A stretch of 64,000 bases of DNA from Bradyrhizobium sp. RP6 (GCF_003837805.1 NZ_RQIT01000020.1:62001-126000), one strand, 5' to 3'; positions 9,476 through 19,781 are shown, counted from the stretch's first letter. The notes: generated by a model not told the origin, from the sequence alone. Program-made: numbers and translations.

Positions 9476-9661
9476 TTATTGGTTGCTCTGCCAGATCAGC
9501 ACCAGCCCGAATCCGGCCATGGCTGCGCCATAGCCGGCCCATTGCAACTGGTTGACCATGAAGCTCGATCGCGGCCACGGAACGCTGCCCGTGCCCTGTC
9601 CGATCCAGAGCAGCCCGATGGCAGTCGCAAGCAGGCCTGCGGCCAGCAGAAATCTGCGCAT
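9476..9661 (-). CDS. Small membrane protein, two predicted helices
   Basis: A 61-residue hydrophobic protein with two likely transmembrane helices, LLAAGLLATAIGLLWIG and YGAAMAGFGLVLIW, separated by a short polar loop. No family recognised. It precedes the SDR gene by 21 bases, suggesting a two-gene unit. Confidence 0.55.
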   Translation of the reverse strand: MRRFLLAAGLLATAIGLLWIGQGTGSVPWPRSSFMVNQLQWAGYGAAMAGFGLVLIWQSNQ

Positions 9662-9922
9662 GGATTCCTCCCATCGGTCCGCTTTTGTCAGCGGCGCGGC
9701 GACGAAGGATCGCCGCCGCCGCGAAAGCTTGAGCGCACACTAACCGTAGCTTCGGTTCGGATACAATGGCGGCACCGGCGCAAGCTGCCGGCGGGGAGGG
9801 AGCGTGTTCCCTGAAAAGGCAACGCGCCGCCGGGCGATCGGCAGTTCCGATGATCGGCGGTGGAGCCCGGCTCGCCGTACAGGTCATTCCTGGCGAGTGT
9901 CGGTCGTCTGGCCCAAAACGAA
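9662..9922. other. Intergenic stretch without recognised gene
   Basis: About 260 bases between the start of the small membrane-protein gene and the terminator of the next omp gene. No convincing reading frame, repeat or promoter was seen. The promoter of the leftward pair must lie at its left side. Confidence 0.4.
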
Positions 9923-9947
9923 AAAGCCCCGGCGATGCCGGGGCTTT
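9923..9947 (-). terminator. Intrinsic terminator of the leftward omp gene
   Basis: The 11-bp perfect stem AAAGCCCCGGC / GCCGGGGCTTT with loop GAT is followed on the minus strand by a T-rich tract (TTTTTCGTTTT). It starts 22 bases after the stop codon of the outer-membrane protein gene. Confidence 0.85.
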
Positions 9948-9969
9948 GACGTTTGATCGTGAGATCGGA

Positions 9970-10752
9970 TCAGTACTTCGCGACGACCGGACCGGTCCAA
10001 TTGAAGCGATAGACCAGCGAGGTCGAGATCGTCTGATTCCAGCTGTTGGCGCGGATGCTGTTGCCGACCGGAAGGTTGCTGCCGTCGAACAGTTCGTCCT
10101 GAGTCTTGGCATTGTAGAAAGCCGAACGATACTCGGTCTTCATGAACCAGCCGGGCGAGGTGATGCCGAAGATGTTCAGGCTGTTCTCCACGCCGCCACC
10201 CACGAACCAGCCATGCCGATCATAGCTGCTGAGATGGACACCCACGGGCGTGCCGCCCAGCGTCGTGAAGTTGGTCTGGCCGAAATGAGCGCCGGAGTAA
10301 CCACCGTTGACGTAGGACAAAACGTTCGGAGCGACCAGCCAACCGAGGCGAACACCCGCGGCCCAGGAGGTTTCCAGCTTCTGGTTGCCGGTGATACCGA
10401 GGGTCGGATCCTGGATGGTGGCGCGGATGCTGCCGAACTGACCGTCGGCGAACACACCAGCGACCCAAGTGCCGCTGAACTGCCAGTCGTAGCCGGCGCC
10501 GACGGTGCCGAACCAGCCCGAGCCGCCCTGGCGCTGGGTGATCGTCAGCGGGGTGCCCGTGGCGGTGTCGACAACGCTCTGGTCGGCATTCGAGAGGCCG
10601 CCGCCGCCACCGCCGAACACGTAGAAGCCGGTCCAGTTGGCAACGGGCGCCGGCATCGGGGCCTTCACGTAGGGACGGGCGCCAAGGTCTGCCGCCGAGG
10701 CCGAACCGGTCATTGCCGCAACCGCGGTCAGAGCGAGCAAAGTCTTCTTCAT
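9970..10752 (-). CDS. Outer-membrane beta-barrel protein (porin family)
   Basis: A 260-residue outer-membrane barrel protein. The signal peptide MKKTLLALTAVAAMTGSASA is followed by ADLGARPYVKAP and NWTGFYVFGGGGGG, the same layout as the barrel protein at 7805. The C-terminal strand ends YRFNWTGPVVAKY, with a terminal aromatic residue as needed for outer-membrane assembly. The ATG at 10752 is chosen because GGGGA sits eight bases upstream and the signal peptide begins there. It is terminated by the strong hairpin downstream. Confidence 0.9.
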   Translation of the reverse strand: MKKTLLALTAVAAMTGSASAADLGARPYVKAPMPAPVANWTGFYVFGGGGGGLSNADQSVVDTATGTPLTITQRQGGSGWFGTVGAGYDWQFSGTWVAGVFADGQFGSIRATIQDPTLGITGNQKLETSWAAGVRLGWLVAPNVLSYVNGGYSGAHFGQTNFTTLGGTPVGVHLSSYDRHGWFVGGGVENSLNIFGITSPGWFMKTEYRSAFYNAKTQDELFDGSNLPVGNSIRANSWNQTISTSLVYRFNWTGPVVAKY

Positions 10753-10982
10753 GTTAAAATCCCCAACCTTGGTCTGTCGTACCAGGCGCGAGCGCGCTGA
10801 AGTTCGTGTCATCTGATGGTCGGACTATAGACGGTTCTGACCGAAAAGCTGTTGCCGGGCAGGCACAGTCGCCGGAAAACGCCGGTGTCGGAGTATTTCA
10901 GGTTGCATCACTCGCATCTAAAATAAACCAGAAGATTCAATAAGTTGATGGGAATTTCAGAGCTTCGATTTCGGGTAATGTG

Positions 10983-11060
10983 TCGTTAGCAAAGTCAGCT
11001 TTGTCCGAAATGGAGGCCATCCTGCCTCGGCTTTGCGCCTGCGAGTCGCCAGGCGAATCG
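10983..11060 (-). pseudogene. Decayed duplicate of the 3' end of parE
   Basis: On the minus strand this stretch resembles the last ~25 codons of parE, which end 140 bases to its right. One frame reads ISDKADFAND where ParE has ISDKAEFASE, and AKPRQ-like codons replace its TKAEAR. The base match is roughly three in four over about 62 positions, with a two-base deletion that breaks the frame. It carries no start and cannot be functional. It is likely a relic of a tandem duplication or of an insertion and deletion at the parE terminus. Confidence 0.5.
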
Positions 11061-11141
11061 CCATGCGACGATTTCGGGAATCAACGGAAACACGGGGTTC
11101 TTCCCGGCAACGCTGCCGGACAATGCGGTCGTCCCTCAAAC

Positions 11142-11173
11142 GAGACAGCCCCGGCCTTGGCCGGGGCTGTCTC
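11142..11173 (-). terminator. Strong hairpin downstream of parE
   Basis: A nearly uninterrupted inverted repeat, GAGACAGCCCCGGCC followed by TT and its exact complement, ends 26 bases after the parE stop. The T-tract is short (GTTTG), but the stem is very stable. Confidence 0.7.
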
Positions 11174-11199
11174 GGAATACGGGCGACGCGTTTGAGGCC

Positions 11200-13242
<2,043 letters not shown>

Positions 13243-13429
13243 ATATCTTGATGTGTTTTGAGGGCCGCATAAGCGGCGAATCGGTTAGGCCGACTATGCC
13301 ACTTCTGCCTTGGAAAGGTTACCGCAGACGGGGCTGGCGGTGTGGGTTGGGAGCCAAACCCGGCGATTTTACGCCGCAGGACCACAAGTTCCCGGCAATT
13401 TGACGGTTCGCTCGCGTGATGTCGGGTTT

Positions 13430-13446
13430 TGTGACTTGATGTCACA
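13430..13446. promoter_or_regulatory. CRP-like palindrome upstream of dedA
   Basis: TGTGACTTGATGTCACA is an inverted repeat (TGTGAC, five bases, GTCACA) 69 bases before the dedA start in the 270-base gap between divergent parE and dedA. It resembles a CRP/FNR-superfamily site, but the half-site spacing is one base longer than the E. coli CRP consensus. The protein that would bind is unknown. Confidence 0.3.
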
Positions 13447-13514
13447 CAAGTCCTTGGCTTACCAGTCCTTTTCATCGAGCAGCACCTTGAGACGGGGCGG
13501 GAAGGCTATTTTTG

Positions 13515-14045
13515 ATGGAGCAATTTGCGCACGCCCTGGCTGATTTCGTGCGCGTTCACCAGGCTTGGGCGGCACCGATCGTGTTTCTGCTCGCCTTCGG
13601 GGAGTCGCTTGCGTTCATCTCGTTGCTGGTTCCGGCCTGGGGCGCGCTGGTGGCTATCGGCGCGCTGATCGGGGTCAGCGGCATCAGTTTCTTTCCGGTC
13701 TGGATTGCCGGCGGCCTCGGCGCGGCGCTGGGCGACTGGGTCTCCTACTGGTTCGGCTACCGCTACAAGGAGAGGGTTGCCCAGATGTGGCCGCTTTCGC
13801 GCTATCCGGACCTGCTGCCGAGAGGCGAGGCTTTCGTGCGCAGCTGGGGCATACCCAGCATCTTCATCGGGCGCTTCTTCGGCCCCTTGCGCGCCTCCGT
13901 GCCGCTCGCGGCCGGCATCTTCGAGATGCCCTATTGGAGCTTCCAGGCCGCCAATTTCGTCTCGGCCCTGATCTGGTCGGCCGTGCTCCTGCTGTTCGGC
14001 GACGTGCTTGCCAAGCTCATGGAATGGATCTGGCGCGTGATCTGA
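13515..14045 (+). CDS. DedA family membrane protein
   Basis: Integral membrane protein of 176 residues in the DedA/SNARE-associated family, whose members act as undecaprenyl-phosphate or phospholipid translocases. Seen here are a re-entrant hydrophobic N-terminal segment (IVFLLAFGESLAFISLLVPAWG), a conserved glycine-rich stretch GGLGAALGDWVSYWFGYRY, the motif IGRFFGPLRASVPLAAG, and a hydrophobic C-terminal segment. The ATG at 13515 is used rather than the adjoining TTG. It is somewhat shorter than E. coli DedA. Confidence 0.85.
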   Translation: MEQFAHALADFVRVHQAWAAPIVFLLAFGESLAFISLLVPAWGALVAIGALIGVSGISFFPVWIAGGLGAALGDWVSYWFGYRYKERVAQMWPLSRYPDLLPRGEAFVRSWGIPSIFIGRFFGPLRASVPLAAGIFEMPYWSFQAANFVSALIWSAVLLLFGDVLAKLMEWIWRVI

Positions 14046-14083
14046 CCGGCAACCGGGCCGCCAGGTCAGGTGTCAGGCGAAGC

Positions 14084-15085
14084 CTACAGCGATGCGTTCC
14101 AGATCGCGGGGATCCAGCGATAGCCCGAGCCGTCCTTCTCCTTCTCGACCCGGACGAGACCGGGGAAGGCGGCGTGGAAGGCCTGGATCGGCATCTTCTC
14201 GGCAATCGCCATGTCGTAGAGCTTGCGGCGCGTCTGCTGGGCCAGCGGTTTGTCGACGTCGGATGCGATGTTCCATTCGGGATGCTTCACGAACAGGAAC
14301 GCCGCGCCCGCGGTGATGTCCACCTGCACCAGCACCTTCTCGGCGCCGGAGGCGACTATGAAGGAATTGTGGCCCGGCGTGTGGCCGGGGCTCGCCACCG
14401 AGGTGATACCGGGCGCGACTTCCTTGCCGGCCTCATATTGCGTGACCTTGCGGCCCAGGGCATCGAACACGCCGCGGATGTTCTTGAAATTGTTCTCGAG
14501 GATCGGGTTGCCCATCCCCTTGCTCATCTCGCCGTCGTCCATCCAGAACTTCCATTCCACCGCCGGCACCATGATCTCGGCATTGGGAAAGGCGGGCTTG
14601 TTCTCGGCCGCCAGCAGGCCGTTAATGTGGTCGCCATGGAAGTGGGAGATGATGACGGTATCGACCGCCGCGCGGTCGATACCAGCGGCGGCGAGATTGT
14701 TTTGGAATTGGCCGACCTTGCCCTTCGTCTGCGTGAACTGGTCGGGACCGAGACCGGTATCGATGACGACGAGCTTCGGTCCGGTGTTGACCACGACCGG
14801 GTTGAATGTGTGGGTGACCTTGTCGGCCGGCAGGTGGTGCTCGGCGAACACTTTGTTGATGTCATCCTTGCTGGCGCCGGCGGCGTAATTGTCCGTCAGA
14901 TTGACGGTCGCAACGCCGTCGCAGACCACCGTGACCTGATGAGTGCCGACGTTGTAGCGATAGAAGCTCGCATTCTGCTTATCTGCCAGCGGCGCGGCTG
15001 CGCTCGCGGGCGAAATCTTCACGAAAGGCAGGAACGCCGATGCGGCGGCGCCGGCTAGCGTTGCGCGACGAGTAATCTCGGTCAT
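14084..15085 (-). CDS. Exported MBL-fold metallo-hydrolase
   Basis: Zinc-dependent hydrolase of the metallo-beta-lactamase superfamily, 333 residues. The N-terminus TRRATLAGAAASAFLPF looks like a twin-arginine signal peptide, so the protein is probably exported folded. The metal-binding motif HFHGDH lies near 157-162, with further ligand candidates in GHTPGH and the Asp of VDITAG. It resembles quorum-quenching or glyoxalase-II-like members, and the substrate is unknown. A paralogue with the same layout is encoded at 27983-28954. Confidence 0.85.
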   Translation of the reverse strand: MTEITRRATLAGAAASAFLPFVKISPASAAAPLADKQNASFYRYNVGTHQVTVVCDGVATVNLTDNYAAGASKDDINKVFAEHHLPADKVTHTFNPVVVNTGPKLVVIDTGLGPDQFTQTKGKVGQFQNNLAAAGIDRAAVDTVIISHFHGDHINGLLAAENKPAFPNAEIMVPAVEWKFWMDDGEMSKGMGNPILENNFKNIRGVFDALGRKVTQYEAGKEVAPGITSVASPGHTPGHNSFIVASGAEKVLVQVDITAGAAFLFVKHPEWNIASDVDKPLAQQTRRKLYDMAIAEKMPIQAFHAAFPGLVRVEKEKDGSGYRWIPAIWNASL

Positions 15086-15499
15086 GGTGATGTCCTGAGG
15101 CTGGGTGCGAACGGCTCGGGGCCGGCGAAGAGGTTGTGTCCCGCCGGTCGTTCTCGAAAACCCCTATTGCTGGTCGAAATTCCACGGCGGCCCGATGACA
15201 TCTGTGCGCATCCTGCCGTCGCGCGTGCGGCATCCTGCCGTCGCGCGTGCGGCATCCTGCCGTCCCACTGAACCGATTTGCTCTTGACCATGGAACCTGC
15301 TGGCATTATAGCCGCGCGCCATGATCAACGCCGCGACCATTCTGTTCGCCCGTCGCCGCCGCCGCAGCTTAGCGGTTTGGGCGGTCGATCGCGTTTGAGA
15401 TCATCGTCTTTGCCGCTGGACCCGATCCGCGGCATTCTCTCTCCTGTCAGCGCGATCTGATCCGGCGGCTCCCCCAGGGAGGCCCAGCAGGAGATTACG
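15086..15499. other. Intergenic stretch with a short tandem repeat
   Basis: About 410 bases between the divergent MBL hydrolase and PaiB genes. It contains the 22-bp tandem repeat described separately and otherwise no convincing gene. A 25-codon frame starting at 15321 is Arg-rich and has no clear ribosome site. Confidence 0.4.
15208..15264. repeat. 22-bp tandem repeat, about 2.6 copies
   Basis: The unit begins GCATCCTGCCGTCGCGCGTG and repeats with an exact 22-base period at 15208, 15230 and 15252 (the last copy partial). It lies in the divergent intergenic region. Copies are identical, which suggests recent slippage expansion. Confidence 0.85.
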
Positions 15500-16183
15500 A
15501 TGTACACACCGCCCTTTTTCAAGCAGGACCGCGCCGCGAGCCTGAAGTTTGCCGACGAGCGCGGCTTCGGGACCGTGTGCGCCTTCGACGGCAAGCGGCC
15601 GATCGCCTCGCCGTTGCCGTTCTACTTGACCTATGCTGCAGACGGCACGCCGCAGACCGCCTTTCATCTCGCCCGTCACAATCCACTGCTAAAGCTGGCG
15701 GGCGGCGGTGCGTCGTGGCTGCTCGCGGTCAACGGCCCGGACGCCTATGTATCGCCGGACTGGTACGTCTCGCCGGATCAGGTTCCGACCTGGCTCTACC
15801 AGTCGGTGCATCTGAGCGGGCCGGTTCGGCTGTTGTCGGATGACGAACTGGCGGTGCAACTCGACAGGCTCAGCGCCAAGTTCGAGAGCTGGCTGCTGCC
15901 GAAGCTGCCATGGACGTCGGGCAAGATGACCGCCGGGCGGTTCGAGGCGATGAAGAAGGCGATCGTGGGTCTGGTCATGACGGTTGAAGAGGTCGAGGGC
16001 AGCTTCAAGCTGAACCAGCACAAGTCGGATGCCGACTATGCGGCGATCGCCAATACACTCGGCGCGCAAACGGATCCGGACTCGCGCACGATCGCAGGCC
16101 TGATGCGCGAAGCAAGACCGTTGGCCTTCGCAACAGACACGGTACAAGCGCAGCAAGCGATGACGCCTGAAGGGGGCGTGTGA
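15500..16183 (+). CDS. FMN-binding negative regulator, PaiB family
   Basis: A 227-residue protein of the PaiB family (split-barrel FMN-binding fold). The start MYTPPFFK followed by FADERGFGTVCAF, and later NPLLK and PDWYVSPDQVPTW, are typical of the family. Bacillus PaiB represses sporulation and protease genes, but in proteobacteria the role is not established. AGGAG lies before the ATG. Its stop codon overlaps the start of the next gene (TGATG), so it is translationally coupled to argC, an unusual partner. Confidence 0.85.
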   Translation: MYTPPFFKQDRAASLKFADERGFGTVCAFDGKRPIASPLPFYLTYAADGTPQTAFHLARHNPLLKLAGGGASWLLAVNGPDAYVSPDWYVSPDQVPTWLYQSVHLSGPVRLLSDDELAVQLDRLSAKFESWLLPKLPWTSGKMTAGRFEAMKKAIVGLVMTVEEVEGSFKLNQHKSDADYAAIANTLGAQTDPDSRTIAGLMREARPLAFATDTVQAQQAMTPEGGV

Positions 16184-17229
16184 TGAGCAGGAAGAAGATC
16201 GGCATTCTTGGTGCGTCCGGCTACACCGGAGCCGACGCGGTGCGCCTTCTGGCGCGGCATCCGAACGCCGAGATCACGGCAGTCACCGCCAACACCCATG
16301 CAGGCAAGGCCATGAGCGAGGTGTTTCCGCACTTCTTCATGCTCGACCTGCCGGAACTCGTGGAGTGGGAAAAGGTCGACTGGACCAAGCTCGACGCGGT
16401 GCTCTGCGGGCTGCCGCACGGCACCACGCAGGAGATCATCGCGGCCGTGCTCAAGGCCAATCCCAAGATCAAGATCCTCGACATGTCCGCGGATTTCCGG
16501 CTGCGCAACAAGGACACCTATGCGCAGTGGTACGGCCATGAGCATCGCGCGCTCGAGCTGCAAGGCGAGGCTGTCTATGGGTTGACCGAATTCTACCGAG
16601 AGAAGATCACTTCCGCTCGGCTGGTCGCCTGTCCCGGTTGCTATCCGACCGCGGTCCTGCTGGCGCTAGTGCCGCTGGCGAAGGCCAAGCTAATCGACGT
16701 GAACGACATCGTCATCGACGCGAAATCGGGCCTCACCGGCGCCGGCCGGGGGCTGAAGCAGAACACGCTGTTCAGCGAAGCGGGCGAGGGGCTGTCGCCC
16801 TATTCGGTCGGCACTCACCGGCACGCGCCCGAGATCGAGCAGGAAATCAGCCTCGCGGCTGGCGCCGCGGTGACGGTGAATTTCACGCCGCATCTGATTC
16901 CGATGGCGCGAGGCGAATTCTGCACCTCCTACGTCAAGCTCAACGGTGCAACGCCCGACGATCTGCGGGCGGCGCTGCAGACTGCCTACGCCAACGAGCC
17001 GTTCGTGCATGTCGCCAAGAAGGGCGTGCTGCCGCAGACGCAGAACGTGCGCGGCTCCAACCATGTTCAGATCGGCGTCGTCGCTGACCGCATCAAGGAT
17101 CGAGCGATCGTGCTTTCGACGCTCGACAATCTGGTGAAGGGCTCGGCTGGTCAGGCGATCCAGAACATGAACCTGATGTTTGGATTTCCTGAGACCGCCG
17201 GCCTGGAGCAGATCGCGCTGTTTCCATAA
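16183..17229 (+). CDS. argC: N-acetyl-gamma-glutamyl-phosphate reductase, type I
   Basis: Third enzyme of arginine biosynthesis: NADPH-dependent reduction of N-acetylglutamyl phosphate to the semialdehyde. It is 348 residues long. The Rossmann motif GASGYTGAD is near 9-17 and the active-site cysteine is in ACPGCYPTA near 148. The conserved histidine lies in the SVGTHRHAPEIEQE segment. Length and motifs match the long (type I) ArgC. The ATG at 16183 overlaps the paiB stop by one base. A short-type ArgC follows 42 bases later, giving two isoenzymes side by side. Confidence 0.92.
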   Translation: MSRKKIGILGASGYTGADAVRLLARHPNAEITAVTANTHAGKAMSEVFPHFFMLDLPELVEWEKVDWTKLDAVLCGLPHGTTQEIIAAVLKANPKIKILDMSADFRLRNKDTYAQWYGHEHRALELQGEAVYGLTEFYREKITSARLVACPGCYPTAVLLALVPLAKAKLIDVNDIVIDAKSGLTGAGRGLKQNTLFSEAGEGLSPYSVGTHRHAPEIEQEISLAAGAAVTVNFTPHLIPMARGEFCTSYVKLNGATPDDLRAALQTAYANEPFVHVAKKGVLPQTQNVRGSNHVQIGVVADRIKDRAIVLSTLDNLVKGSAGQAIQNMNLMFGFPETAGLEQIALFP

Positions 17230-17271
17230 GGCGAGGCGCCACGACACGAACAAGCTCGAAAGGAGCGTATC

Positions 17272-18255
17272 ATGAGCCTAACGGACACCGCCAAAGCCCC
17301 GTCGACCGGCGCTGCCAAGAAACCGGCCACCGTCTTCGTCGACGGCGGTTCCGGCACCACCGGCCTCGGCATCAACGAGCGGCTGAAGCACCAGAACGAC
17401 GTCGTCGTGAAGACGCTTCCCGACGACAAGCGCAAGGACCCCGCGGCCAAGAAGGCGCTGATGGAGGAGGTGGACCTCGTCATCCTCTGCCTGCCCGACG
17501 ATGCCGCCAAGGAAACCATTGCGCTGGTCGACAGCATGGGCACGTCGGCGCCGAAGGTGCTGGACGCTTCGACGGCGTACCGGGTCGCGCCGGACTGGGC
17601 CTACGGCTTTCCCGAGTTGACCCCGGACCAGGCCGGCAAGATCAAGGCGGCGAAGAAGGTCTCCAATCCCGGCTGCTATCCGACCGGCGCGATCGCGCTG
17701 CTGCGGCCGATCGTCGATGCCGGCCTGCTGCCGCCTGACTATCCCGTCACCGTCAACGCGGTGAGCGGCTATTCCGGCGGTGGCAAGTCGATGATCGCAA
17801 GCTTCGAGGATGGCAGCGCGCCGTCCTTCGAGCTCTACGGCCTCGGCTTCGAGCACAAGCACCTGCCCGAGATGCAGCTCTATTCGAACCTGACGCGGCG
17901 GCCGATCTTCATTCCCTCGGTCGGCAACTACCGGCAAGGCATGCTGGTCTCGGTGCCGCTGCAGCTCGACGCGCTGCCGGGCAAGCCTGGCGGGGCCGAC
18001 CTGCAGGCGGCGATGGCAAAGCGCTACGCCGGGTCGAAATACGTCAAGGTGATGCCGCTCCAGAACGAGGCGACCAAGGCCGGCCGGCTCGAGCCGGAGG
18101 CGCTCAACGAGACCAACATGCTCGAACTCTACGTCTTCGCCAGCGACAAGTACCATCAGGCACTGCTGGTTGCCCGGCTCGACAATCTCGGCAAGGGCGC
18201 CTCCGGCGCAGCCGTGCAGAACATGCGGCTGATGCTGGGACTGCCGGAGGAGTAG
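17272..18255 (+). CDS. argC: N-acetyl-gamma-glutamyl-phosphate reductase, type II
   Basis: A second ArgC, 327 residues, of the distinct short type. The cofactor motif GGSGTTGLGI begins near residue 25 after a Lys/Ala-rich leader, and the catalytic cysteine is in SNPGCYPTGA near 130. The sequence departs from the neighbouring ArgC everywhere except the active-site block, so this is not a recent tandem duplication but a pairing of two family types. A GGAG ribosome site precedes the ATG. It probably catalyses the same reaction. Why both are kept is not evident. Confidence 0.9.
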   Translation: MSLTDTAKAPSTGAAKKPATVFVDGGSGTTGLGINERLKHQNDVVVKTLPDDKRKDPAAKKALMEEVDLVILCLPDDAAKETIALVDSMGTSAPKVLDASTAYRVAPDWAYGFPELTPDQAGKIKAAKKVSNPGCYPTGAIALLRPIVDAGLLPPDYPVTVNAVSGYSGGGKSMIASFEDGSAPSFELYGLGFEHKHLPEMQLYSNLTRRPIFIPSVGNYRQGMLVSVPLQLDALPGKPGGADLQAAMAKRYAGSKYVKVMPLQNEATKAGRLEPEALNETNMLELYVFASDKYHQALLVARLDNLGKGASGAAVQNMRLMLGLPEE

Positions 18256-18267
18256 GGTTCACTCCGG

Positions 18268-18385
18268 TGTGCCCCGGACGCAGCGCGGCACCTCTTCGGT
18301 GATGCGCTGCAGAGCCGGGGCCCATGCGTCCTGCTTGGTTTGCGGCTTTCTGGGTCGCGGCTCGCGCTTCGCGCGTGCGGGACAC
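18268..18385. repeat. Dispersed intergenic repeat, REP-like
   Basis: An imperfect palindromic sequence around GTGCCCCGGACGCAGCG and GCAGAGCCGGGGCCC, followed by a CGCGCTTCGCGCG hairpin and GGGACACG. The style matches the short dispersed palindromes common between genes in Bradyrhizobium. Family membership is from memory of that style and was not searched. Confidence 0.45.
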
Positions 18386-18391
18386 GAGACC

Positions 18392-18495
18392 TCAATGCTT
18401 CGCGATGACCGGACCGCCGAAGCGATCCGGGTCGTGACCAGGTCGACATCCTGGCCGATGCGGTCGAGGCGCGAGAACGTGCCGACCGGCACCAG
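18392..18495 (-). pseudogene. 3' remnant of an outer-membrane protein gene
   Basis: On the minus strand the codons read SRLDRIGQDVDLVTTRI, then a frame jump, then RFGGPVIAKH and a TGA stop. This is the ending of the Omp25-like family: compare SDRVSQDVDMVTVRLNYRFGG in the fragment at 63465 and the terminal VVAKY of the barrel at 9970. About 35 codons survive, with a deletion within the last strand. The fragment abuts the stop codon of the carbamoyltransferase-like gene, so an omp gene was probably removed by a deletion joining the two. Confidence 0.6.
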
Positions 18496-19362
18496 CTATG
18501 CGGCGACCCATTCCAGCAGGGCGTTTTGCGCGTGGAGCAGGAAAGCCTTCGCGGCCGTGCTCTGACATGCAGGGTGGGTCATCGCGGTGGCGTTAACCTC
18601 CTTGCCTCTGGTCACGGGCGGGCAGGGCAGGAAAATGACGTCGCGACGGCAGCTGTCGAGGAGGGGCGCCGATATCTGGTATTGAAGGAGTTGACCCGCC
18701 CGTCCGCCATCGGGCCAGCAATCCGTGATGATCACATCCGCATCGAGCAAGCTGTCCAGACTGGTGCTCGTGGCGAAGTTGGGACACGCGATATCCTTGA
18801 TGTGCCAGTCTTCCGCATAGATCTGCGTCACCTGGATCGGCAGCGAGATCGAGGCTTCGACCCAAGACCGCAGAATGTTGGCGTCTGGAGCGACACCGAC
18901 AACCTTAAGGCCCTCCAGCGATCCGCGCTTGTCGTTGACATAGGCGAGATCGCCGAGTGTCTCGCAGGGGTGATTGGATCGCGTTCTGGCGTTGATCACC
19001 GGGGCGGTGGCGTGCGCTGCAAGCTCGTGCAAGGTCGACAATTCCCGGGTGCGCACGATCAGGATGTCGAACCAGTTGTCCAGATACTTGGCGAGATCAG
19101 CTGTAGTCTCATGGACATTGAACCGGAGCGGAGGCTGTACCGAGATGCCTCCCATGGCTCTGACGCCGAGATCGAATGCGGTCGTATTGCGCCAGCCGCC
19201 GTCGTCGACGATGACGGCAACGCGTTTGCCGGCGAGGCTCTGCGGCATGGCGCGGTCCATCCACGCCGCCGCCAGCACCTGTGCGCGCGCAACAATCGAC
19301 AGGATCGTATCAGCATCGAGATCCTGAAACCGGAGAAAGTCCCGGCTGGATTCCCTAGGCAT
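18496..19362 (-). CDS. Ornithine/aspartate carbamoyltransferase paralogue, altered active site
   Basis: A 288-residue member of the carbamoyltransferase fold. Recognisable are FLRFQDLDADTI at the N-terminus, SNHPCETLGDL (the HPCQ carbamoyl-phosphate motif with Q to E), GLKVVGVAPDANILRSWVEA in the second domain, and FLPCPPVTRGKEVN in place of HCLPAHRGEEV. The carbamoyl-phosphate loop STRTR is replaced by GGWRNTT, keeping only one arginine. Normal OTCase chemistry is therefore doubtful, and the protein may use another substrate or be regulatory. The ATG at 19362 is preferred because longer frames overlap the MAPEG gene. It lies near the two argC genes but on the opposite strand. Confidence 0.72.
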   Translation of the reverse strand: MPRESSRDFLRFQDLDADTILSIVARAQVLAAAWMDRAMPQSLAGKRVAVIVDDGGWRNTTAFDLGVRAMGGISVQPPLRFNVHETTADLAKYLDNWFDILIVRTRELSTLHELAAHATAPVINARTRSNHPCETLGDLAYVNDKRGSLEGLKVVGVAPDANILRSWVEASISLPIQVTQIYAEDWHIKDIACPNFATSTSLDSLLDADVIITDCWPDGGRAGQLLQYQISAPLLDSCRRDVIFLPCPPVTRGKEVNATAMTHPACQSTAAKAFLLHAQNALLEWVAA

Positions 19363-19382
19363 GAACCCGCATCGGAGCGACT

Positions 19383-19781
19383 TCAAACCAATCCGAAGAT
19401 CGCCAGCGCCAGCGCAGCCTGGGCGAGGAAGCCGACGGTGAAGGCCAGGGTGCGGAACACCGGGATTCCCATCGCGTAGACGATGATATGTGCGACGCGC
19501 GACCAGAAATAAACGGCGCAGGCGAGCACGGTCCATTTCGTGGAATAGTCGATCGCGTTCAGGATCAGCACCAGCGGCGCGAAGATCACGAGGTTCTCGA
19601 CCGCGTTGTCATGCGCGAACATCAGCCGGTTCGCCCACTCCGCCTGCGGCTTGTCGCCGCGCGACGGGTTGGCCATGGCACCGTTAAGCCCGCGAACCTG
19701 GCAGCGATTGATGATGTAGGGAATCCATAGGATCCCGGTCAGGATCACCGTCAGTGTCAGCCAGAACAATTCGCGCGTCAT
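19383..19781 (-). CDS. MAPEG family membrane protein
   Basis: A 132-residue integral membrane protein of the MAPEG family (glutathione-linked membrane enzymes). Four hydrophobic helices are visible, with the conserved region RLMFAHDNAVENLVIFAPLV (AxxNxxE-like loop) after the first helix and the segment YFWSRVAHIIVYAMGIP before the last. The gene lies 20 bases upstream of the carbamoyltransferase paralogue and probably shares its transcript. The substrate is unknown. Confidence 0.85.
   Translation of the reverse strand: MTRELFWLTLTVILTGILWIPYIINRCQVRGLNGAMANPSRGDKPQAEWANRLMFAHDNAVENLVIFAPLVLILNAIDYSTKWTVLACAVYFWSRVAHIIVYAMGIPVFRTLAFTVGFLAQAALALAIFGLV

Noticed and set aside
15321..15398. A 25-codon Arg-rich frame upstream of paiB as a leader peptide
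   Set aside because: No run of a regulatory amino acid and no terminator/antiterminator pair follows it.
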